A DNA stretch of 50,777 bases from an uncultured Gammaproteobacteria bacterium (GTDB taxonomy: Bacteria; Pseudomonadota; Gammaproteobacteria; GCA-001735895): NCBI GenBank assembly GCA_947260025.1, contig CAMYON010000010.1:1-50777 (forward strand), written 5' to 3'. Made by a program: the position numbers and the translations under genes. This document shows positions 45,064 to 50,777 of the stretch, piece by piece; positions within the stretch are counted from its first letter, which is position 1; every line of letters begins with the position of its first letter. The notes under the pieces were generated by a model that was given only the letters and a program-made list of their open reading frames with translations, was not told the origin of the DNA and ran no database searches.

Positions 45064-45725
45064 GTTAACAGCAGGTCGCTCGGGTCAGGACAATTTTCAC
45101 GATAGAAATCAACTTCTTGCGGACGCACCACGCCGGGGTAATCGCCGTTCTTACCCTGCATATCGCGAATCAGCTGAAAATGTAAATGCGGTGCCCAGTC
45201 GCCGTTGCCCGGGCGCGCCCCGATCACGGCGATCCGCTCGCCCGCGACAATCGGCTTACCGTCGGCCAGACCCTCGAGAGAATCCTCGCCGAGGTGGCCA
45301 TAGAGCGTATGAAATTCGATATTCTCGAGCCGATGTCTGAGGATTATGACCGGCCCGTAATCGCCCTGTACCCGACGGTTGGCGAAACTGTGAACCACAC
45401 CGTCGAGCGGGGCATAAAGCGACGTTCCCGCCGGCATGAAAACGTCGACGCCGATATGTATCGAGCGCTCGGCATCACCCTGGAACAGCTCGGTATCCCT
45501 GTAGACAGAACGATCCTCCAGGTAACCACCGACGCCGGCAATTGCGCCAGCCGTCGCGATACGTTCCAGGATTGCATCATCCTGCTGCGCTTCGCTCAGG
45601 CCATCGAGCTCGTTGTTGGATGACGACAACTCCATGTAAATGGTGTTGGCGGCGGTCAACGGTGGATCGAATATCGGAATGAATGCGGATCGATTGCGTT
45701 TAATCAGGGTGTCGAGATTCATCAT
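45060..45725 (-). CDS. M23-family (LytM) peptidase-like protein
   Basis: A 221-residue protein. Zinc motifs HIGVDVFMPAGTSLYAPLDG (H-x3-D), TLYGHL and HLHFQL near residue 185. No signal peptide from the chosen start (45725, 4 bp overlap with the NUDIX gene, ATGA). Lacking a signal peptide, peptidoglycan cleavage in the periplasm is uncertain; other M23-type proteins act on different substrates. The upstream in-frame extension is a NUDIX shadow. Confidence 0.78.
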   Translation of the reverse strand: MMNLDTLIKRNRSAFIPIFDPPLTAANTIYMELSSSNNELDGLSEAQQDDAILERIATAGAIAGVGGYLEDRSVYRDTELFQGDAERSIHIGVDVFMPAGTSLYAPLDGVVHSFANRRVQGDYGPVIILRHRLENIEFHTLYGHLGEDSLEGLADGKPIVAGERIAVIGARPGNGDWAPHLHFQLIRDMQGKNGDYPGVVRPQEVDFYRENCPDPSDLLLT

Positions 45726-46393
45726 TTCCATGCGAAATAAGGTTGTTCGAAATGCGCAACCCGGGTGCTGCGACCAAACAGGGCGACTTCGCGAAACTGG
45801 TAGGCGATCGCGGCGCTGGGCGCGGCGAACCATTCGTCTCCGAGCGGCATCTTCAACACCGGATGTTCACTTTCCTCGATGCTGTCGAGGATCGGTGCAT
45901 CCTCGCGCAATAATTCCTGCAGCGGGATGCGATGTATATGCGCGACTTCGTCCGGGTTCGGCGCCAGGCTGACGCCGCTGCCGCCCCAGACGACAAATGG
46001 CGTTATCACGTAACCCGAACGCGTCGCGTAATCGTCCAGGCGACCCAGGACCCGGCCAGGATCAAGTTTGAGACCGACCTCCTCCTCGAGTTCGCGTAAC
46101 GCCGCCTGTTCGGCGGTCTCGCCCGGATCGACGCGCCCGCCGGGATAGGCGCGCTGCCCGGCATGACTGGAAAGCTTCGAGGTACGCGTGGTGAGAATAT
46201 AAGCCGCCTGCTGCCGCAATTCGGCCCGGTATCGAATGTTAGCGATATTGGCCGGCTCGCTGGCATCGACCAGGGTAAAGGCGACCGCGGCATGGGTGCG
46301 GCCGTCGAGTGCCTGTGACACCGCGTCGAATCGAGCCAGGTTGCGCGCAACCCTGCGCTTGAGTGAGTGGTCGAATTTAAAGGTTGAATCCAT
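45722..46393 (-). CDS. NUDIX hydrolase
   Basis: A 223-residue pyrophosphohydrolase with a full NUDIX box (PGGRVDPGETAEQAALRELE / EEVGLKL, with G-x5-E-x7-R-E-x2-E-E-x-G). Most similar in layout to CoA pyrophosphatases, with the N-terminal extension RRVARNLARFDAVSQ. Start at MDSTFKFD; the in-frame Met at 46444 is less likely. Confidence 0.85.
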   Translation of the reverse strand: MDSTFKFDHSLKRRVARNLARFDAVSQALDGRTHAAVAFTLVDASEPANIANIRYRAELRQQAAYILTTRTSKLSSHAGQRAYPGGRVDPGETAEQAALRELEEEVGLKLDPGRVLGRLDDYATRSGYVITPFVVWGGSGVSLAPNPDEVAHIHRIPLQELLREDAPILDSIEESEHPVLKMPLGDEWFAAPSAAIAYQFREVALFGRSTRVAHFEQPYFAWK

Positions 46394-46559
46394 CGAAATA
46401 CCGGCTTGATCTGCAAACCGGATGATATGCCAAAAGTTAATCAATTTAACCCATTTGGGTGATGTTTTAGGCCTGCGTTAAGAGGATACTTCGAATCGTT
46501 ATGTAACAAAATCTCATAATTTCTGAGAAAAAATTTACTTTTCTGGGATTATGAGACAT

Positions 46560-46706
46560 TTGGTTAAGTGACAGGACGCTGTCGAAGCCGAGCAACAATG
46601 GTAACGATAGAGCCTGTAAATTGTTGGGCTAACGGATTAGCGCACACTCACGTAACAGATTTAATCGCGCAATGTTTGCGGGCCTCTTCGGAGGCCTTCT
46701 TTTTTT
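46560..46706 (+). ncRNA. Candidate small RNA ending in an orphan terminator
   Basis: GGCCTC-TTCG-GAGGCC followed by a T-rich run (46681-46706) is a strong plus-strand terminator. Both flanking genes lie on the minus strand (45722-46393 and 46716-47759) and no plus-strand gene ends here, so it must end a separate transcript. Upstream is a hairpin with stem CAACAAT/ATTGTTG. The 5' end is not known. Confidence 0.4.
46681..46706 (+). terminator. Plus-strand rho-independent terminator with UUCG tetraloop
   Basis: Perfect 6-bp stem GGCCTC/GAGGCC, TTCG loop and trailing TTCTTTTTTT. Read on the minus strand it lacks the T run after the stem, so it is not the terminator of the srkA gene. Confidence 0.85.
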
Positions 46707-46715
46707 GCGCGCGTT

Positions 46716-47759
46716 TCATACCAGGGGCATGGTAAGCGGTGGCAGTTGCAGATCGCTCAGTAACTCCTTCAGCTCGAGGATGTATTCCGACCAGTAGCGC
46801 GGGCTGTTAAACCACGGAAACGCCATCGGAAAAGCCGGGTCGTCCCAGCGCCGCGCCAGCCAGGCGTTAAAATGCAGTACCCGCATCGCGCGCAGGGGCT
46901 CGATTAAATCGAGTTCGCCGAGGTCGAAATCACAGAACATTTCATAGCCTTCGACGATTTCCATTAGCTGACGCTGCTGGTTGTCGGTTTCGCCCGAAAG
47001 CAGCATCCACAGATCCTGAATCGCCGGCCCCGTCAGGCAATCGTCGAAATCGACAAAATGCGGACATTCGTCGCGCCACAGAACATTACCGCTGTGACAG
47101 TCACCGTGCAGACTGATTTGCGCGTAGCGCTCGGAATCCGGTCTGCGTGCAGCGATCGCCTGCAGAATTTCACCGCTGATAGCCTGGTAGGCGACTTCCA
47201 GATCTGCCGGTACGAATCCGGCCTCGAGCAGGAATTCGACGTTGGTACTCGCCCGCTCGACCGACAGTCGCTGCCGGTGCTCGAACACAAAGCCCTGCCC
47301 CGCGGCATGAATCCGACCAATGAATCGTCCGAGCTGATGCAGATGGTCGAGGTTGTCCAGCTCCGGCGCCCTGCCGCCCTGGCGCGGGTAGATCGCGAAC
47401 TGAAAGCCATCGTGAGATCCAAGGGTCGGACATTCGGCAGCGCTATCGATGACCAGCGGCGGTACCACTGGAATCTCCTGATCGAACAGGAAACGGGTAA
47501 ACCGATGCTCTTCATCGATTTGCTGGCTGCTCCAACGCTCGGGACGGTAAAACTTGACGATAACCGGCTCGTCATCTTCTATGCCTACCTGGTAGACCCG
47601 GTTTTCGTAACTGTTGAGCGCCAGGATACGCGCATCGCTGAGACGCCCGGTCGACTCGACGGCGTCAATCACGTGATCCGGGGTAAGCCGGGTATAGGGA
47701 TGGCCCGACGCTGCTCCAGCAGGTTCTGGATGATCGCGATGTTCTTCGGTGAATCCCAT
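46716..47759 (-). CDS. srkA: Stress-response kinase A (SrkA/YihE-like)
   Basis: A 347-residue protein kinase of the APH/YihE fold, close in sequence to E. coli SrkA over its length. Shared motifs include LNSYENRVYQV, IVKFYRPERWSSQQIDEEH, LHGDCHSGNVLWRD (catalytic loop Asp), FVDFDDCLTGPAIQDLWMLL (metal Asp) and IEPLRAMRVLHFNAWLARRW. SrkA counteracts stress-induced damage linked to MazEF toxin activity. The start overlaps the remnant thioredoxin-like gene in another frame. Confidence 0.92.
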   Translation of the reverse strand: MGFTEEHRDHPEPAGAASGHPYTRLTPDHVIDAVESTGRLSDARILALNSYENRVYQVGIEDDEPVIVKFYRPERWSSQQIDEEHRFTRFLFDQEIPVVPPLVIDSAAECPTLGSHDGFQFAIYPRQGGRAPELDNLDHLHQLGRFIGRIHAAGQGFVFEHRQRLSVERASTNVEFLLEAGFVPADLEVAYQAISGEILQAIAARRPDSERYAQISLHGDCHSGNVLWRDECPHFVDFDDCLTGPAIQDLWMLLSGETDNQQRQLMEIVEGYEMFCDFDLGELDLIEPLRAMRVLHFNAWLARRWDDPAFPMAFPWFNSPRYWSEYILELKELLSDLQLPPLTMPLV

Positions 47760-47926
47760 TCCAGTGCTCCGAGGTAAGCTTGGCGAATATCACCGCGATG
47801 ATCGACCAGATAGGTCGACGGGTAAACATTTATTTTTCCAGTCCGTTGCGGTCAGATCCAGTGAACTGAGTTCACTCTCGTCACGCGCAAGAAAACCGCC
47901 CCGTACGCCGGCAGTTTCATCCGGGA
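47669..47926 (-). pseudogene. Remnant of a TlpA/redoxin-type gene
   Basis: On the minus strand one frame reads VPDETAGVRGGFLARDES and continues LSSLDLTATDWKNK; after a frame change the next part reads NVYPSTYLVDHRGDIRQAYL then GALEWDSPKN, ending at TGA (47669-47671). The segment YPSTYLVD with a cis-Pro is typical of TlpA/ResA-type thioredoxins, but the CxxC region and a start are missing. The 3' half overlaps the srkA start in another frame. I judge it a decayed gene that lost its N-terminus. Confidence 0.6.
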
Positions 47927-48709
47927 CTAATCCAGTTGATCCAGCCAGTCCGCGACGACGGTCACCAGCGGATCGCCCTGGTCGGTGAAATAGTGGTCCG
48001 CATCGGGCAGTACCGCCTGGCGTGAACCGGGGTTTCCAGCCTTTGCGATCATCTCGCGGCGGCTCGGCGCCAGTCGAATCACCGCGGGGTAATCGTTTGC
48101 GCCATACAGGTCCAGAATCGGCACCCGCATCCAGCCCAGCGGGAACGGTTGATGCATCGGCTGCTTGTAATCGGTTGCCCCCATTCCGAGGCCGACAAAG
48201 GCATCGATGCTTTTATCGTTTTTTGCCCGGATCCAGTCCAACGCCATATGCGCGCCACAGCTATGCGCTAGCAACACGACCTTTTCGTACCCCTGTTCAC
48301 GCAGAAACGCGATTCCCGCCTCGATACGGCTATGCGCATGGTGGAAGATCGGGATGTAGTCGTAGTATTTCGCCTCTTTCTCGAGCACCGGCATTTGCAG
48401 GGACAGGGTCGTATAGCCGCGCTCGACCAGTCCTACCCGCAGCGGATTCACGGCGTCGGCCCAGTCGGGGTGAAAGCCGCGGCCGTGCAGGATCACGATC
48501 GCCGCCCGGGCATCATCCGCCTCGGTGTAAATCCCGAGGAAATCGCGCCCGTCTGCCTGCAGCCATTCGGGATCCCCATCGAGAATCACGTCAACTATTT
48601 CATCCGCCAGCCGCGCCTCGCGCTCGAAATTCGGCTCCGAGGCAATGGCCTGCCCGGCCGTCAGCAACAAGGCCAGACCTGTGACTATGATCGAGGACTT
48701 AACGTTCAT
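47927..48709 (-). CDS. Exported DUF3530-type alpha/beta hydrolase
   Basis: A 260-residue protein with signal peptide (1-23, LALLLTAGQAIA). The stretch VILHGRGFHPDWADAVNPLR and RGYTTLSLQMPVL is typical of DUF3530; VVLLAHSCGAHMALDWI gives the nucleophile, and DLYGANDYP / LPDADHYF the Asp and His. Periplasmic, role unknown. Confidence 0.82.
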   Translation of the reverse strand: MNVKSSIIVTGLALLLTAGQAIASEPNFEREARLADEIVDVILDGDPEWLQADGRDFLGIYTEADDARAAIVILHGRGFHPDWADAVNPLRVGLVERGYTTLSLQMPVLEKEAKYYDYIPIFHHAHSRIEAGIAFLREQGYEKVVLLAHSCGAHMALDWIRAKNDKSIDAFVGLGMGATDYKQPMHQPFPLGWMRVPILDLYGANDYPAVIRLAPSRREMIAKAGNPGSRQAVLPDADHYFTDQGDPLVTVVADWLDQLD

Positions 48710-48938
48710 GCTCCATCAACACCGGTTGTTCGCGCTTTTCAAGCAATTGCTCCTCGGCAGACAGTTCGTTCTCGGCAAACATGACCTTGTAGCTGAATCC
48801 GCTTTCCGCATCCTGCGCGCGCAGCTGCTTGGCCCGGGCCTTGGCATCCCGGAACGCTTCGAACACTTCCAGCAGTTCCAGGTTCTTGACCAGATCGAGC
48901 CCTTCGGGCGAGCTTACTTTGTACAAATAATATGGCAT
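48699..48938 (-). CDS. Small conserved protein of unknown function
   Basis: A 79-residue charged protein: MPYYLYKVSSPEGLDLVKN, then FEAFRDAKARAKQLRAQDAE and SYKVMFAENELSAEEQLL. Short beta start followed by helices. No signal peptide. Overlaps the hydrolase start by 11 bp. I do not know the function. Confidence 0.7.
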   Translation of the reverse strand: MPYYLYKVSSPEGLDLVKNLELLEVFEAFRDAKARAKQLRAQDAESGFSYKVMFAENELSAEEQLLEKREQPVLMEHER

Positions 48939-48956
48939 GTTTCGATGACCGTTTAA

Positions 48957-49511
48957 CTAATACACTACGATTAATTCATATCCCAGTTCTTCGTAAAGCC
49001 TGATTTGACCGGGGCCCGTTGGCGCTACATTCACGTACTGCGGAAAGTCCTCGGCAGTTACCCCGTACCAGCCCGCATGCGTTTCGCACACGTGCACCGG
49101 AACCTCGTCGGCTACCAGCGACTGCACCTGCTGATGGATCTCGGCGTTTTCGTCCTGGTATTGCGACTGCAGCGCAAACTCTTCCCGTCCGTGCGACACT
49201 ACTGCAAATTGGGTCTGCGGAAAACGGGCCCGGATCTTCTCGATTGCGTCGCGCACCTGTGGCAGCAAGGTTTCGAGTGCGTCTTCGTCGTCTTCGACGA
49301 TTTCAAAAACGACGCCCTCCGGCGCTTCCGACCGGGTCAGCAGTTGTTCCACGTCTTCGTTAGCCAGAGCCGTCGACGGGCCGCCAATCAGCAACAGCGA
49401 CAACAATGCGACCGAGACCGACCTGGCTTTCCCGAGCAGCGACAAAACTCGCGACCCGGTGTTAGAGCTTTTCCCGCGCCTCGTCGATGCGATTATCAAT
49501 AAATCCGCCAT
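48957..49511 (-). CDS. DsrE-family-like exported protein
   Basis: A 184-residue protein. Residues 30-50 (SVSVALLSLLLIGGPSTALA) form a membrane or signal segment; the C-terminal half is DsrE-like with a Cys in VPVHVCETHAGWYGVTAEDF. The start at 49511 has a strong GGAGGA site at 5-6 nt, and overlaps the upstream gene by 50 bp. Sulfur-carrier type role is inferred from family resemblance. Confidence 0.7.
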   Translation of the reverse strand: MADLLIIASTRRGKSSNTGSRVLSLLGKARSVSVALLSLLLIGGPSTALANEDVEQLLTRSEAPEGVVFEIVEDDEDALETLLPQVRDAIEKIRARFPQTQFAVVSHGREEFALQSQYQDENAEIHQQVQSLVADEVPVHVCETHAGWYGVTAEDFPQYVNVAPTGPGQIRLYEELGYELIVVY

Positions 49512-49944
49512 AAAAATCCTCCGACCAGATTCCTACCAGCTTTTCACTCATTTCGACTCCGTCTGCATTAAGGAACAGCAGGGTTGGTGTCAGCGAAATG
49601 TCGTAACGTTCGGCAAACTCGCCGGTAGTCATTGATCGACCGTCAAAATCGACCAGAGTTTCATAGGCATCCAGCGAAATATACCGGATCAGCACCTTGG
49701 CATTATATTCCGCATTGCGCTGCATCGGCAGCAGGAACAGTTCCTCCAGCTTGCGGCAAAACCCGCAATACTCGCTGGAGAACTCGACCACCAGTATCAG
49801 GTTGCCTGCCCTCGCGAGACGCGCTTCCTCGCGCAGGTCCGCAACCGCAATCATGGCGGCGGAGTCAGCGCCCGCGGGAACGGTAAAAAAAGAAACTGCC
49901 AGCAGCAGAGTCAGCAGGTATCGGCGCATATTATTGCTTGCCAT
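49462..49944 (-). CDS. Exported thioredoxin-like protein (SoxW-like)
   Basis: A 160-residue protein with signal peptide (6-27, LLTLLLAVSFFTVPAGA) and a thioredoxin fold with the active site C-G-F-C in EFSSEYCGFCRKLEEL, cis-Pro in ISLTPTLLFLN. Similar in layout to SoxW/DsbE-type periplasmic thiol proteins. Translationally coupled to the DsrE-like gene. Confidence 0.85.
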   Translation of the reverse strand: MASNNMRRYLLTLLLAVSFFTVPAGADSAAMIAVADLREEARLARAGNLILVVEFSSEYCGFCRKLEELFLLPMQRNAEYNAKVLIRYISLDAYETLVDFDGRSMTTGEFAERYDISLTPTLLFLNADGVEMSEKLVGIWSEDFYGGFIDNRIDEAREKL

Positions 49945-50005
49945 GAAAGGGGAAACCGGTACGTCCCTGTACCAATGAAATCCCCTGAGGAATAAACAAG
50001 CTGGT

Positions 50006-50662
50006 CTAGCTAGAGGGCTTGGCGGTACTCAAACCCAGGTTAGACCAGTTTTGCATGCCGCCCCGGTACCACTTGATCTTGTGCGCGGGGTAGCCGAACT
50101 TGAGCAGGTTCTTGATGTTGTTCGGCGACTGGCCGCACCACATGCCGTTGCAGAACATGACAAGGGTCTTTGCATCGCTGTAATCCCACAGGCCTTCCAG
50201 CGACTTTGCGCCGAACTGGTCTTCCAGGATCTCGCCGATCGAAATCGGATCCGCACCCTTGGCCGGATTGAGCGCAGTCCAGGGAATATTGACAGCTCCC
50301 GGGATCGTGCCCTTTTGCACCCAGTCGGGCGTACGCGAGTCGACCACCAGGATGGACTTGTCGCCGTTGCTCATCTTGACCAGGTAATCGATGATTTCGT
50401 TCTCACCCAGCGTTTCGACGCCCGGCGCCAGCACGATCGGCTGAATACAGAACGGCGGGCATGGCCGTGAAGTCTTGGCAAAGGCCGGGTTGACGACCGC
50501 CTTGTTGTTCTGGTCGCGCATGATCTTGACCGACTTGCCGCCGTGAATGACGGTTGCATCCATCATATTGGGGGTAATGCCGACCGGCTTGGCCGCCACG
50601 GCACTTCCCGCCCAGATCAGGCTCGTGGTCAGCATCAGGGTTGTAATCAGTTGGGATTTCAT
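50006..50662 (-). CDS. Exported rhodanese-domain protein
   Basis: A 218-residue protein with signal peptide (MKSQLITTLMLTTSLIWAGS then AVAA). The rhodanese domain has LVVDSRTPDWVQKGTIPGAV and the catalytic Cys in LVMFCNGMWCGQSPNNIKNL, ending RGGMQNWSNLGL. An additional Cys pair (CPPFC) lies near residue 70. A periplasmic sulfur-transfer role is inferred. Confidence 0.88.
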   Translation of the reverse strand: MKSQLITTLMLTTSLIWAGSAVAAKPVGITPNMMDATVIHGGKSVKIMRDQNNKAVVNPAFAKTSRPCPPFCIQPIVLAPGVETLGENEIIDYLVKMSNGDKSILVVDSRTPDWVQKGTIPGAVNIPWTALNPAKGADPISIGEILEDQFGAKSLEGLWDYSDAKTLVMFCNGMWCGQSPNNIKNLLKFGYPAHKIKWYRGGMQNWSNLGLSTAKPSS

Positions 50663-50714
50663 TCTGTATCCTCCAAATTGTTTTATTCAGTTAGCTTAAA
50701 AAATGACTCTTTCC

Positions 50715-50777
50715 CTACTCGCAGTCCGGCTCTTCCTCTTCCTCTCCTTCTGATCCCTCAGCTGCCTGGCTTTGATC
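50715..50777 (-). CDS. C-terminal tail of a protein cut by the right edge
   Basis: The last 20 codons of a minus-strand gene: DQSQAAEGSEGEEEEEPDCE then TAG (50715-50717). Highly acidic. It precedes the rhodanese gene by 52 bp. Only the tail is visible, so no function is assigned. Confidence 0.55.
   Translation of the reverse strand, partial: DQSQAAEGSEGEEEEEPDCE

Larger units (their letters stand above)
46394..46715. other. Intergenic region with orphan transcript candidate
   Basis: No protein gene in 322 bp. It contains an inverted repeat TCTCATAAT ... ATTATGAGA (about 46513-46556) and a second CAACAAT/ATTGTTG hairpin (46592-46625). The next entry is the plus-strand terminator. No sigma-70 promoter could be assigned. 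Confidence 0.5.

Noticed and set aside
49445..49511. TTG start at 49445 for the DsrE-like protein
   Set aside because: It would give a tidier signal peptide, but the ATG at 49511 has a strong GGAGGA site.

Overview
The window reads as a chromosome segment of a marine-type gammaproteobacterium. Evidence for this: the translation-gene order infC-rpmI-rplT-pheS-pheT with thrS next to it, tRNAs very like the enterobacterial ones, a SrkA/YihE-type kinase, moderately high GC, and genes for ectoine and methylated-amine use typical of salt-exposed bacteria. Species cannot be fixed from the sequence alone.

Layout. 1-6.9 kb (minus strand): thrS, infC (with an ATC start codon), rpmI, rplT, pheS and pheT (cut by the left edge), then tRNA-Val(GAC). 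Downstream of the tRNA its 3' end is duplicated and split by a palindromic cassette. 7-9.9 kb (minus): small membrane protein, then a two-gene sodium/solute symporter whose large subunit carries an EF-hand-like loop. 10-11.5 kb: an unknown protein and an acetyltransferase. 11.6-16.7 kb (plus): ectoine/hydroxyectoine degradation cluster (cyclodeaminase, eutB, eutC, doeA, doeB) with overlapping genes. 16.7-18.9 kb (plus): FKBP lipoprotein, EamA exporter, exported glutaredoxin-like protein. 18.9-19.3 kb: tRNA-Pro(CGG), followed by a 30-bp perfect inverted repeat that includes the tRNA 3' end and a second split tRNA-end cassette. 19.3-22 kb: P2-type (Ca2+-like) ATPase. 22.1-22.7 kb (minus): lysine-repeat histone-H1-like protein. 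22.9-31.3 kb (minus): a complete nine-gene V/A-type ATPase operon in the order G-C-I-K-F-E-A-B-D, with a FNR/Anr-like box at class II spacing from a -10 element.

31.5-35.6 kb (plus): luciferase-like oxidoreductase, alpha/beta hydrolase, EamA transporter and a class III nucleotide cyclase. 35.6-39.2 kb (minus): dimethylglycine/sarcosine dehydrogenase-like flavoprotein and a membrane fatty-acid-hydroxylase/sterol-desaturase. 39.5-42.1 kb (plus): Rieske oxygenase and two SDRs in a tight operon, probably methylated-amine or similar catabolism. 42.2-43.6 kb: a protein with an N-terminal cyclic-nucleotide-binding domain and a C-terminal Ser/Thr kinase, the architecture of eukaryotic PKG, but with the usual phosphate-binding Arg replaced. 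43.7-46.4 kb: unidentified polytopic membrane protein, M23 peptidase and NUDIX hydrolase. 46.4-46.7 kb: an orphan plus-strand terminator suggesting a small RNA. 46.7-50.8 kb (minus): SrkA kinase, remnant of a thioredoxin-like gene, DUF3530 hydrolase, small protein, and an exported sulfur/redox group (DsrE-like, thioredoxin-like, rhodanese), plus the tail of one more gene.

Most unusual signals: the two tRNA-linked split repeats with a related insert, the PKG-like kinase in the same neighbourhood as a cyclase, the FNR-like promoter of the V/A-ATPase, the ATC start of infC, and the orphan terminator.
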